NCBI RefSeq assembly: GCF_008370645.1
Contig: NZ_VTZN01000024.1
Coordinates: 1 to 45,283 of the forward strand
Source of the DNA: Mycobacterium simiae
GTDB lineage: Bacteria > Actinomycetota > Actinomycetes > Mycobacteriales > Mycobacteriaceae
Length of the DNA stretch: 45,283 nt
Direction of reading: 5' to 3'
Shown: in pieces, positions 20,511 through 29,161 of the stretch
Layout of the letters: each line of letters opens with the position of its first letter
How positions within the stretch are numbered: position 1 is the first letter of the stretch
The notes under the pieces: model-generated
What the model was told of the DNA's origin: nothing
Database searches by the model: none
The model's input: only the letters and a program-made list of their open reading frames with translations
Program-made: the position numbers and the translations under genes

Positions 20511-21311
20511 GTGCACCCAGGCAGCAAGACCGCCCCGGTCTCGGCCAGCGCCGGGGTACCGTTGCACCGGCAGCTCTTCCTGGTGCTACACGATGAGATT
20601 GAGCGCGGCGTGCTCGCTCCGGGAGCTGGCCTGCCCACCGAGCAGGCGCTGTGCCAACAATTCGGGGTTTCACGGATCACCGTACGCCGCGCCCTGGCGG
20701 ACCTGGCCGAGCATGGATATATCGAGCGCAAGCACGGCGTCGGCTCCTTCGTGCGGGAGCGCGGCCCCGCCAACCAGCCCACCCCGAGCCGCTCATATCT
20801 GGACGGCTTGCGGCAGACCCAGTTCGAGACTGAGGTCGAAATCATCGAACTCGGGGTACGGCGAGCACCGCCCTCTGTGGCCGAAGCGCTCCAGACTTCT
20901 GCCGACCTACTGCACGTCGTGCGACTGCGCCGGCAACGCAGGACTGGCGAGCCATTGATCGTGAGCGACGTGTGGCTGCCGGCCACGCTGGCCGACGCGC
21001 TGACCGAGGCGACGCTGCGGCGCAAGCCGCTGTTCGAACTGTTGAAAGGCCAGGGCGTGACCGTGGACCGGGTACGGCATGAGATCACCGCCGAAATCGC
21101 TGGCCCGCGCAATGCGCAGCTCCTCGACATTGCGATTGGGGCCGCGCTGTTGCGGATCAATCGCTTGATATTCGCTGCGGGCGCGGCGCATCACTACCAG
21201 TCGGTGCTCTTGTCGCCGACTCGCAGCCGGGTGCTGCTTAGCCAGTCGTCGGATGAACTCGAGGCGGCCGACGGTCTGGCGATCGCACACGATGTACGCC
21301 CCGAGCCTTAG
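20511..21311 (+). CDS. GntR-family (HutC/UTRA) transcriptional regulator
   Basis: 266-residue repressor-type regulator. Residues about 15-80 are the winged helix (PLHRQLFLVLHDEIERG, LPTEQALCQQFGVSRITVRRAL, YIERKHGVGSFV); residues about 95-250 form a UTRA ligand-binding domain, which in HutC proteins senses small carboxylates, amino acids or sugars. The start is a GTG at 20511. It is divergent from the lyase/hydro-lyase operon, with the 40-bp palindrome between, so it most likely represses that operon until its substrate or an intermediate binds. The stop codon interlocks with that of the decayed ribokinase gene. Confidence 0.92.
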   Translation: MHPGSKTAPVSASAGVPLHRQLFLVLHDEIERGVLAPGAGLPTEQALCQQFGVSRITVRRALADLAEHGYIERKHGVGSFVRERGPANQPTPSRSYLDGLRQTQFETEVEIIELGVRRAPPSVAEALQTSADLLHVVRLRRQRRTGEPLIVSDVWLPATLADALTEATLRRKPLFELLKGQGVTVDRVRHEITAEIAGPRNAQLLDIAIGAALLRINRLIFAAGAAHHYQSVLLSPTRSRVLLSQSSDELEAADGLAIAHDVRPEP

Positions 21312-21744
21312 CGGATGAGCGCCGCCTCGATCGCGTCGGCATCCGGTGCGCGCTGCCCCGCACCTGGCGGCAATGTCGCGAGCGCACCAGCCGCGCAGGC
21401 CCGTTCGCTCCGCGAGCCACCACGATGGTGTTCTCGGCGCCGGCGTCGACCACGATGATCGCCGTTCCACTCGGCCCGGTGACCACGACGATTCCGTCGA
21501 TGCCGACACCGTTGGTGAGCAAGTGGGCGCGTAGCCGGTCGCCGGCCGCATCGTCACCCACCGCGCCGATGAACTGGACTTGCCCTCCAGCGCGCGCTGC
21601 GGCCACCGCCTGATTGCCGCCCTCGCCTCCGGGCGAATAGTTCACTGCCGACGCCAGCACGGTCTGGCCAGGGCGGGGGAGGGCGGGGACTCCTAACGTC
21701 AAGTCCATGTTCACGCTGCCCACCACGCAGATTCGGGTCGTCAT
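21308..21744 (-). pseudogene. rbsK: Ribokinase gene with internal deletion
   Basis: The first ~115 codons encode an intact PfkB/ribokinase N-terminus: CVVGSVNMDLTLGVPALPRPG, YSPGGEGGNQAVAAARAGG and AENTIVVARGANG. The frame then jumps: in another frame the sequence reads RACAAGALATLPPGAGQRAP, then a few residues to a TAA at 21308-21310. That is a ribokinase C-terminus. The central region with the catalytic GAGD motif is missing, so a deletion of roughly 500 bp joined the two ends out of frame. H37Rv has an intact rbsK (Rv2436) in the matching position and orientation, next to the Rv2435c cyclase. No active kinase can be made. Confidence 0.88.
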
Positions 21745-21862
21745 TTCGCCGACGTTGGTGGTCCTTTGTCGGCAAACGCCGTTCTGGCCGCATCCTTGGC
21801 GCTAGTCTGCCGTCAGACCAGTGGAGCGTGAGCAGTCCGTGGCATAGCAGAAGGGAAGCCGG

Positions 21863-24055
21863 TTGACGTCGGGCCAGGCAACACACTCGGCACCAGAAGC
21901 GGCAGCAGCCCCGGCCACCAAGAGCCCGAAGACCCAGAGCCGCCGCCGGCGGCTGTTTCGGGTAAGCATCCAGTCCAAACTTATGGTGCTGCTCCTGGTG
22001 TCGAGCGTCTTCTCGGTCGCCGCCATCGTCGTCGTCGGCTATCAGACCGGACGTGCTTCGCTGAAGGCGGCCGCCTACGAGCGGTTGACCGAGTTGCGGG
22101 AATCGCAGAAGCGGGCCGTGGAAACGCTGTTTTCCGATTTGACGAATTCGCTAGTCATCTATGCCCGTGGCTTGACGGTGGTCGATGCGGTCGCGCAGTT
22201 CACCGCCGGCTTCGATCAATTGGCCGACGCGACGATCAACCCTGCCCAGCAGCAAGCGATCGTCAATTACTACACCAACCAACTCATCAAGCCGGTCCGG
22301 CAAGCCACTGGTGAAACACTCGACATCGCCGCACTGTTGCCGACGTCCCCCGCCCAGAAGTATCTGCAGGCGTACTACACCGCGCCGTTCTCGTCGGACC
22401 AGGACTCGATGCGGTTCGACGACGCCGGCGACGGGAGCGCATGGTCGGCCGCCAACGCGCGGTTCAACGGCTATTTCCGGGAAATCGTCACCCGCTTCGA
22501 TTACGACGACGCGGTCTTGCTGGATACCCGCGGCAATATCGTTTACACCCTCAGCAAAGACCCCGACCTCGGCACCAACATTCTCACGGGGCCCTATCGC
22601 GAGTCCAATCTGCACGATGCATACCTGAAAGCGTTGGGCGCCAACGCAGTCGACTTCACCTGGATCACCGACTTCAAGCCGTATCAGCCGCAATTGGACG
22701 TGCCGACCGCGTGGCTGGTGGCCCCGGTTCAGGTTGGCGGGAGGACGGAAGGTGTTATTGCGCTGCCGCTGCCGATCGCCAAGATCAATCGGATCATGAC
22801 CGCCGATCGGCAATGGCAAGTTGCCGGCATGGGCCGCGGCACTGAGACCTATCTGGCCGGCCCGGACGGTTTGATGCGTTCGGACTCAAGGCTCTTCGCG
22901 GAAAAACCGGAGGAATACCGGCGGCAATCGGTGGCCGCCGGCACCCCGCCCGACGTGGTCAACCGAGCGATCCAGACCGGTGGCACTACGTTGCTGCAGC
23001 CGGTTGCCAGCGCGGGCTGGCGCGCCGCCCAACGCGGCCAGACTGGAACCATCACTGCCAAGGACTATACCGACAACCAAGAACTGGAGGCGTACGCGCC
23101 GCTGGACGTGCCGAACTCCGATCTGCACTGGTCGATTCTGGCGACCCGCGACAACTCCGAGGCGTTCGCGGCAGTTGCCGCATTCAGCAGGGCACTGGTG
23201 TTGGTTACGGTGGCCATGATCTTCGTTATCTGCGTGGCTTCGATGCTGATCGCCCAGGCAATGGTGCGGCCGATCCGGCGGCTCGAGACCGGCACCCAAA
23301 AAATCAGCTCCGGCGACTACGACGTCACCATTCCGGTCACTTCGCGCGACGAAATCGGCGACCTCACAGTGGCTTTCAATGAGATGAGCCGGAACCTGGA
23401 AATCAAAGAAGAACTGCTCAACGAGCAACGCAGGGAAAACGACCGGCTGTTGCTGTCGATGATGCCCGAGCCGGTGGTACAGCGCTACCGCGAGGGTGAG
23501 GAGACCATCGCTCAGGAGCACCAGGACGTCACCGTCATCTTCGCCGACATCCTTGGGCTGGATGAGATTTCCAGCGGCCTGTCGGGCAACGAGTTGGTCG
23601 GTATTGTCGACGACTTGTTCCGGCAATTCGACTCGGCCGCGGAATCCCATGGTGTGGAAAGGATTCGCACCTTGCACAACGGTTACTTAGCCAGCTGCGG
23701 GGTCACCACACCGCGGCTGGACAATATCGCCCGCACCATCGACTTCGCCCTGGAGATGCGGCGCATCGTCGAGCGGTTCAACCGGCAAACGGGCCACGAA
23801 CTGCGCCTGCGGGCCGGAATCAATACCGGCAATGTCATCAGCGGGCTAGTGGGTCGATCCAGCGTTGTCTATGACATGTGGGGTGCCGCGGTCAGCATGG
23901 CTTACCAAACTCACAGTGGCTCACCCCAACCCGGCATCTACGTCACCTCGCAGGTCTACCAGGTGATGAGAGATGTTCGTCAGTTCACGCCGGCGGGCAC
24001 GATTTCGGTCGGCGGGGCCGACGAGCCGATCTACCGATTGTCGCAGCGATCATGA
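21863..24055 (+). CDS. Membrane HAMP class III nucleotide cyclase, copy 1 (Rv2435c-like)
   Basis: 730-residue sensor cyclase. A basic N-terminus precedes a membrane segment at about 37-60, an extracytoplasmic sensor region of about 380 residues, a second membrane segment at about 440-465, HAMP (about 466-520) and a class III cyclase domain (about 550-700). The first metal aspartate is present (Asp562 in IFADILG), as is Asp671 (YDMWG). The second metal position is Asn606 (RTLHNGYL), the adenine-selecting lysine position is Arg602, and the transition-state Asn/Arg positions are Ser678 and Gln682. Activity and nucleotide specificity are therefore uncertain. TTG start with AAGGGAAG upstream. Overlaps the channel gene by 4 nt. 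Confidence 0.92.
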   Translation: MTSGQATHSAPEAAAAPATKSPKTQSRRRRLFRVSIQSKLMVLLLVSSVFSVAAIVVVGYQTGRASLKAAAYERLTELRESQKRAVETLFSDLTNSLVIYARGLTVVDAVAQFTAGFDQLADATINPAQQQAIVNYYTNQLIKPVRQATGETLDIAALLPTSPAQKYLQAYYTAPFSSDQDSMRFDDAGDGSAWSAANARFNGYFREIVTRFDYDDAVLLDTRGNIVYTLSKDPDLGTNILTGPYRESNLHDAYLKALGANAVDFTWITDFKPYQPQLDVPTAWLVAPVQVGGRTEGVIALPLPIAKINRIMTADRQWQVAGMGRGTETYLAGPDGLMRSDSRLFAEKPEEYRRQSVAAGTPPDVVNRAIQTGGTTLLQPVASAGWRAAQRGQTGTITAKDYTDNQELEAYAPLDVPNSDLHWSILATRDNSEAFAAVAAFSRALVLVTVAMIFVICVASMLIAQAMVRPIRRLETGTQKISSGDYDVTIPVTSRDEIGDLTVAFNEMSRNLEIKEELLNEQRRENDRLLLSMMPEPVVQRYREGEETIAQEHQDVTVIFADILGLDEISSGLSGNELVGIVDDLFRQFDSAAESHGVERIRTLHNGYLASCGVTTPRLDNIARTIDFALEMRRIVERFNRQTGHELRLRAGINTGNVISGLVGRSSVVYDMWGAAVSMAYQTHSGSPQPGIYVTSQVYQVMRDVRQFTPAGTISVGGADEPIYRLSQRS

Positions 24056-25455
24056 ACGTCTTCAGTGCGCCGTGGTTCTACTGGGCGCTCGGCATTGCGG
24101 TCGGATTGCCGGTCGGGCTGATCTTGCTCACCGAGCTGCACAATGCACTCGTCCGGCGAAAAAGTCACCTGGCCAGGCAGGTAAGCCTGCTGCGTAACTA
24201 CTTGCTGCCGCTCGGTGCGCTGCTGCTGCTGCTGGTCAAAGCCTCTCAGATCCCAGCCGGAGATGGCATGGTGCGGGTCCTCACCACGCTGTTCGGCTTC
24301 ATGGTGCTGGTGTTGCTATTGTCCGGGCTGAACGCCACGGTGTTTCAGGCTGCACCCGAAAGCAGTTGGCGCAAGCGGCTACCCACCATTTTCCTCGACG
24401 TCGCCCGGTTCGCGCTGATCGGTGTTGGCCTGGCGATGATCCTGTCCTACATCTGGGGCGTCCGGGTTGGTGGCTTGTTCACCGCGCTGGGCGTGACCTC
24501 GGTGGTCATCGGCCTGATGCTGCAGAATTCGGTCGGCCAGATTGTGTCGGGGTTGTTCATGCTCTTCGAGCAGCCTTTCCGGATCGACGACTGGCTGGAC
24601 ACGCCCACCGCGCGGGGACGGGTGGTGGAGGTGAACTGGCGTTCGGTACATATTGAGACCGGAACAGGGTTGCGGATCACGCCGAACTCGATGCTGGCAA
24701 CCACGTCCTTCACCAATCTGTCCCGTCCGGGCGGCTCGCACAAATGCATGATCACAACCAAATTCGCCCTCGCCGACCCGCCGAACACGGTCTGTGCCAT
24801 GTTGACCAGGTGTGCCAGTGCGCTGCCGCAGCTCAAACCTGGCGTCGCGCCGGTGACGGTCGCGCTGGGCGGGGGTGAGTACCGCACCACCGTCCGGCTC
24901 AAGTCACCCGCCGATGACGGCGCCACCCAGGCGACATTTCTGCCCTGGGTCTGGTATGCCGCCCGCCGGGAAGGGCTTCACCTCGACGAGGCCGATGACG
25001 AATTCTCGACGGCCGAACGGGTGCGTGACGCACTGCAAACGGTGGTGGGTCCGGAGCTGCGGTTGAGTCTTACCGATCAGCAGTCACTGGTCCCCTATGC
25101 GAAAGTGGTGCGGTACGGCGCCGACGAGATCGTGCAGCATGCGGGGCTGGTGCCCAACAGCATGACGTTCATCCTCGCCGGCAGTGTCCGTCTCACGGTG
25201 ACGGCGGAGGACGGTTCTGTTGTTTCTATCGGCACGCTGCACGAGGGTGCATTTGTGGGGGTGACCGCGTTGACCCGCCAACCCAACCCCTCCGGCGCAG
25301 TTGCGCTGGAGGAGGTGACGGCCTTGGAGATTGACCGAGAACACCTCGAGCACGTGGTCATGAACAAGCCGACCCTGCTGCAAGAGCTGGGCCGGCTGAT
25401 CGAGGAGCGGCAAACCAAGGCGCAGCGGGTAGGCCACCGAGAACGGGTCGGCTAG
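24052..25455 (+). CDS. MscS-type channel with C-terminal cNMP-binding-like domain, copy 1 (Rv2434c-like)
   Basis: 467-residue membrane protein. Four hydrophobic segments lie between about 5 and 135, followed by the MscS pore/beta core ([33 protein letters not shown]) and a C-terminal domain of the cyclic-nucleotide-binding fold (about 345-450). The phosphate-binding cassette reads [15 protein letters not shown] and lacks the canonical Gly-Glu and Arg, so ligand binding may be altered. Starts within the cyclase stop (ATGA). The pair suggests that the cyclase product, or the cyclase itself, gates the channel, as in bacterial cyclic-nucleotide-gated MscS proteins. Confidence 0.9.
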   Translation: MNVFSAPWFYWALGIAVGLPVGLILLTELHNALVRRKSHLARQVSLLRNYLLPLGALLLLLVKASQIPAGDGMVRVLTTLFGFMVLVLLLSGLNATVFQAAPESSWRKRLPTIFLDVARFALIGVGLAMILSYIWGVRVGGLFTALGVTSVVIGLMLQNSVGQIVSGLFMLFEQPFRIDDWLDTPTARGRVVEVNWRSVHIETGTGLRITPNSMLATTSFTNLSRPGGSHKCMITTKFALADPPNTVCAMLTRCASALPQLKPGVAPVTVALGGGEYRTTVRLKSPADDGATQATFLPWVWYAARREGLHLDEADDEFSTAERVRDALQTVVGPELRLSLTDQQSLVPYAKVVRYGADEIVQHAGLVPNSMTFILAGSVRLTVTAEDGSVVSIGTLHEGAFVGVTALTRQPNPSGAVALEEVTALEIDREHLEHVVMNKPTLLQELGRLIEERQTKAQRVGHRERVG

Positions 25456-25522
25456 CCACAGTTCGACTCGTTCGATGCCGCGGCCGAGGTCGATCTCGGG
25501 AGGCGTGCCCGCATGGTCAAGC

Positions 25523-28500
25523 TCAGTGGCCCACCAAAGTCATAATTTGTGGCAGGGCTTCACGCGCCGCGATCCGGCCTGCCTCGCGGGCGCGATCGAT
25601 CTGGTGGTACTCCATCAAACCGACGTCGATCGGGTTGGGCTTGATCACCACGTCGGCTTGCGCCAGTGCTGCCGTCGACGCCATCGCGCTGCTGATCGTC
25701 ATGGTGCGCATGAGGGTGTCGACCATCCCGGGCACCCGGGGGCTCCGCCGGCGCCTCCCGCTGGAGCCGGAGCTTGGGTCAGCCCCGGCGGTGACGCTCA
25801 CCGCGACGAGGGGTCCGTCTTGCCCCGCCAGCGTAGCGACGGGCACATTGTCTAGCACACCTCCGTCGACGTGCAGTGTGCCGTCATAGACCATCGGCGC
25901 ATAAAGCACCGGCAGCCGCAGCGAACAGGCGAGGACGTCGGCGAGCTTACCTCGGCGGTGCACAACGGCCTGCCGTGCCAGCAGGTCGACGCTTACGCAG
26001 CGGAATTGGTGCGGCAGCTCCTCCACCAACTGCTCGCCGAAGGCGGCGCGCAGGGTGGCCATGGTGCGGTGTCCGCGGATGAGTCCCTTGCTCGGCACGG
26101 TGTAGTCGCCGTGGCTCCTGCGTACGAAGTACTCATAGATGTGCGCGTCCACACTGGCAGCGTCCAGACCGCCGGCGGCGAGTGCGGCGATCACCGCTCC
26201 CATGCTGGTGCCGGCGAACCGGTCGACCGTGATCCCGGCGGCCTCGAGCTCTTCCAGTACGCCGAGGTGGGCCAGCGCCCGCGCGCTCCCACCGCTGAGA
26301 ACTAGCCCAACGGACCGGCCGGCGATGCGAGCTGCGAGCGGGCGCAGGTCGACTTTGCGACTTTGGGGGGCAAGCGTGTGCAGCGACCGCGGCGTGATCA
26401 ATTGCTCCCACGCCCGAAGTTGATCGCGGTCGGGCGCCGGACCGGCCACCACTAGATCAGCGCCCTTGGTCCGCGCTGGTAGCGGAACTGACGGCGGGTT
26501 GGGGTCAGCTGCGACCACTACAACGCGATCGGCGACGCGCAAACAGAAGTCTCGCCACTGCGGGTCATTGATCGCCGCCTGCAACACCACCCGATCCGCG
26601 GCCTGCTCGGCGCGTTCTAGCCCGTCACGACTCACGAAGCCGGGGGCGACTACCCGTAGTCGATCCGACAGTGCTGCGCACAATTCGCTGGCCACCATCC
26701 CCACCGGCGCGTCAGGGCGGGCACCGATGACCGTGATCACCACCTCCGGCGTCGTCCGAAAGGCCACACGGGGAGTCTGGTGCTCGCGATAGGCCAGGAC
26801 CCGCACCAGTGCCCCGAGTACGCGGGGGTCGGTGATGTCGTCGAAATCGGCCTTGGTCAGCCGGGTTAAGACCGAGTCCCGGACCGCTCGTACCGACGCC
26901 CAACGGGGCGCGCCGATCAACAACCCGCGCTCGCCGATCACTCCGCCGCGGCCCAACTCTGCGACTACGCCGTCGCTGTCGAGGACCTGTAGCCGGCCGT
27001 CCTGCACAACATAGAGCGAATCGGACGCATCGCCTGCGTGGAACAGGTACGAGCCGGCCTTGAACTCGACGTGCTCGCCGCGGCACTGCAGGTGGGCCAG
27101 GGTGATTGCGTCCAGCCCATCTAACAGCTGCCGAGCTTTCGGCCCGTCGGCGACTAGCGACACCGGTGGCGCCGGCGCGATGGATTCCGGTAGCTGTGAT
27201 CTGGGCGGGTCGAGCGGCGCCGGCTCAGGTCCTTCGCCCTCGGCTAGGGCGGGGCGGGCGCGACCCAAAAATACTGCTCCCACGGCGACCGCGAAAAAAC
27301 AGAGGGCTGCCATCACCCATCCGCGGCGCAGGGCCTCTTCGACTTCGCCCCGTGCCGGCGTGCCGATCAGAATCACCAGCACCGCGACACCGATCACGGC
27401 GCCGACCTGACGGATGGTGCCGGTCACTGCCGAAGCGGTGGCGTAACTGCCGCCTGCGACCAGCCCGGACAGCGCGGCGCTGCCGAGCAGCGGGAAGGTG
27501 GCGCCGACTCCGATGCCCTGCAGAATTTGGCCGGGCAGCCATTCACCGAGGAAATCAGGCTTGGAGCCGACGCATTCGAGACACCACAACAGGCTGCCGG
27601 CCCAGATCAGGGCGCCGGTGCCGACGATGAGGCGATAACCGCGCCGATCGGCGACCCGGCCAAGCACCGCCGCCACAACGGCGGCGACGAAGGCGGCGGG
27701 GGCGACCGCCAGGCCTGCCCCTAGCAGCGTGTAACCCCAGACGTAGTTGAGGAACAAGATGTGGGTCAGCAGGTAGGCGTAGAAACCGGCGGCGGAGACG
27801 GCGGTCAGTCCGGTGCCGACCACGAAGGATCGGATGCGCAGCAGCGCGGGGTCAACCAGAGGCGCCGAGTGATGCCGCGAGCTGGTCACGAAGCCGGCCA
27901 TCGCAACGGCCGCGGCCGCCAATGATCCGATCGTTGGCAGAGTGGTCCAACCCCAGTCCGGACCCTTGATCATGCCGAGGGTCAGCAATCCCAGCGCGAT
28001 AGCCAGCAGCAGCGCTCCACGCACATCGGGCACGCGCCGCCGTCCGGCGGCCCGGCTCTCCACCAGGGTGCGGCGAGCGGCGAGCACCGCCAAAATTCCC
28101 AGCGGAACGTTGACCAGAAACACCCACCGCCAGCCGGAGGCCTCAACCAGCGCGCCCCCGATTGGGGGGCCCAGACCCGCCGCGATTGCCCCCGCGGCGC
28201 CCCACAGCGCGACCCCGTGCGCGCGTCGCTTGGCTTCGAAACCCTCGACCACCAGCCCCAGCGATGCCGGCACCAGCACCGCTGCGGCGATACCCTGCAA
28301 CACGCGGAACGCGATGAGCTGCCCGACGCTGTCGGCGACAGCGCATAGCCCGGACGCGGCCGTGAACAACACCACGCCGGAGATGAACATCCGTTTGCGC
28401 CCAAGCAGGTCAGCGAGCCGCCCAGCGGCCACCAGAAACGCCGCGAAGACGATGTTGTAGCCGTTGAGCACCCACGACAGGCTGCCGATGCCACTGTGGA

Positions 28501-28696
28501 AATACCTCTGGATGTCCGGGAACGCGACGTTGACGATCGTTGAGTCCAGAAAGGCCAGGAAGGCGCCAAATGCAGCCACCAACAGTATCAATGTCGACGG
28601 GGGCTGGCGGCGCTGGCGCAGTCGGTCGGGCTTGGCGGGTGGGGTTGACGACGCAGTCGGCCTTGGGATGGTGTGGACGGTAATCGCCGGCTCCAA
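25523..28696 (-). CDS. MFS transporter / cNMP-binding / patatin phospholipase fusion (Rv3239c-like)
   Basis: 1057-residue three-part protein. Residues about 35-470 are an MFS drug-H+ antiporter-type transporter (LDSTIVNVAFPDIQ, WVLNGYNIVFA, GRLADLLGRKR). Residues about 515-635 are a cyclic-nucleotide-binding domain with a canonical cassette (VIGERGLLIGAPRWASVRA). Residues about 780-1000 are a patatin-like lipase with oxyanion loop LSGGSARALAHLG, nucleophile Ser831 in GTSMG and Asp944 in HVDGG. The C-terminal two domains resemble Rv2565 and the eukaryotic NTE lysophospholipases. The proposed start at 28696 is a TTG; no Shine-Dalgarno is seen. It sits convergent to cassette 1, whereas in H37Rv the homologue lies far away. 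Confidence 0.9.
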   Translation of the reverse strand: MEPAITVHTIPRPTASSTPPAKPDRLRQRRQPPSTLILLVAAFGAFLAFLDSTIVNVAFPDIQRYFHSGIGSLSWVLNGYNIVFAAFLVAAGRLADLLGRKRMFISGVVLFTAASGLCAVADSVGQLIAFRVLQGIAAAVLVPASLGLVVEGFEAKRRAHGVALWGAAGAIAAGLGPPIGGALVEASGWRWVFLVNVPLGILAVLAARRTLVESRAAGRRRVPDVRGALLLAIALGLLTLGMIKGPDWGWTTLPTIGSLAAAAVAMAGFVTSSRHHSAPLVDPALLRIRSFVVGTGLTAVSAAGFYAYLLTHILFLNYVWGYTLLGAGLAVAPAAFVAAVVAAVLGRVADRRGYRLIVGTGALIWAGSLLWCLECVGSKPDFLGEWLPGQILQGIGVGATFPLLGSAALSGLVAGGSYATASAVTGTIRQVGAVIGVAVLVILIGTPARGEVEEALRRGWVMAALCFFAVAVGAVFLGRARPALAEGEGPEPAPLDPPRSQLPESIAPAPPVSLVADGPKARQLLDGLDAITLAHLQCRGEHVEFKAGSYLFHAGDASDSLYVVQDGRLQVLDSDGVVAELGRGGVIGERGLLIGAPRWASVRAVRDSVLTRLTKADFDDITDPRVLGALVRVLAYREHQTPRVAFRTTPEVVITVIGARPDAPVGMVASELCAALSDRLRVVAPGFVSRDGLERAEQAADRVVLQAAINDPQWRDFCLRVADRVVVVAADPNPPSVPLPARTKGADLVVAGPAPDRDQLRAWEQLITPRSLHTLAPQSRKVDLRPLAARIAGRSVGLVLSGGSARALAHLGVLEELEAAGITVDRFAGTSMGAVIAALAAGGLDAASVDAHIYEYFVRRSHGDYTVPSKGLIRGHRTMATLRAAFGEQLVEELPHQFRCVSVDLLARQAVVHRRGKLADVLACSLRLPVLYAPMVYDGTLHVDGGVLDNVPVATLAGQDGPLVAVSVTAGADPSSGSSGRRRRSPRVPGMVDTLMRTMTISSAMASTAALAQADVVIKPNPIDVGLMEYHQIDRAREAGRIAAREALPQIMTLVGH

Positions 28697-28813
28697 ATCG
28701 TATGATACTGATAATGTTGACTAGGTGTACGATTGGGTAGCATACGCGACTGCGGTGCCAGGCGCAGGGCGAGCAGGTATGACGCAACCCGGCCCGGGGT
28801 CCGCTTAGCCAAT

Positions 28814-28845
28814 ACTTCATTGGCGAAGTACTTCATTGGCGAAGT
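28814..28845. repeat. Tandem 16-bp duplication causing a frameshift
   Basis: ACTTCATTGGCGAAGT occurs twice head to tail (28814-28829 and 28830-28845). Sixteen is not a multiple of three, so the duplication shifts the reading frame of the SMP-30-like remnant. The unit has inverted ends (ACTTC/GAAGT), which favours slippage. Confidence 0.9.
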
Positions 28846-28903
28846 GCAAGCCAGTCGCCAAGACATCGACGGCTCCATCAGGATCGAGCCGGAACAAAGA
28901 GCC

Positions 28904-28948
28904 GCTACCACGGGCCTCGCTACCACGGGCCTCGCTACCGCGGGCCTC
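28904..28948. repeat. Three tandem 15-bp repeats
   Basis: GCTACCACGGGCCTC is repeated three times (28904-28918, 28919-28933, 28934-28948; the last copy has one change). On the minus strand each adds an in-frame EARGS-type pentapeptide. It is a candidate variable-number repeat. Confidence 0.9.
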
Positions 28949-29161
28949 GGTGGCCGCGCCCTTGTGATACTCGTAGCCAGAGCTGTAGGTGGACTCAGTG
29001 AAAAACACTGTACCATCGCAGGATTCGACAACATTCGAACAGAACGTCAGCGGCCGGCCGACAACTTCGGCGACCAACGTCTCAAGGCGTCCGCTGACCG
29101 GGATTCCCACCCGGTTAGCTGTGAGCGCAAGGTCTTGGTTGTCGGCGAGCAGTGATAGCAT

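Larger units (their letters stand above)
28740..29161 (-). pseudogene. Remnant of an SMP-30/strictosidine-synthase-like gene
   Basis: On the minus strand from 29161, a frame of 114 residues matches the middle of the SMP-30/gluconolactonase-type beta-propeller family: LETLVAEVVGRPLTFCSNVV, DGTVFFTES, SLFRLDPDGAVDVLATGLHF. It lacks the first part of the family and stops just after HFANEV because of a 16-bp tandem duplication. A short further match (YWLSGPRAG) in another frame suggests an additional deletion. Three 15-bp repeats insert EARGS copies. It abuts the start of the 13E12 gene, which may have cut off its 5' end. Non-functional. Confidence 0.65.

Noticed and set aside
28697..28733. ATCGTA ... 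TACGAT inverted repeat ahead of the MFS-patatin gene
   Set aside because: Arms are only 6 bp with a 25-bp gap, too weak to call an operator.
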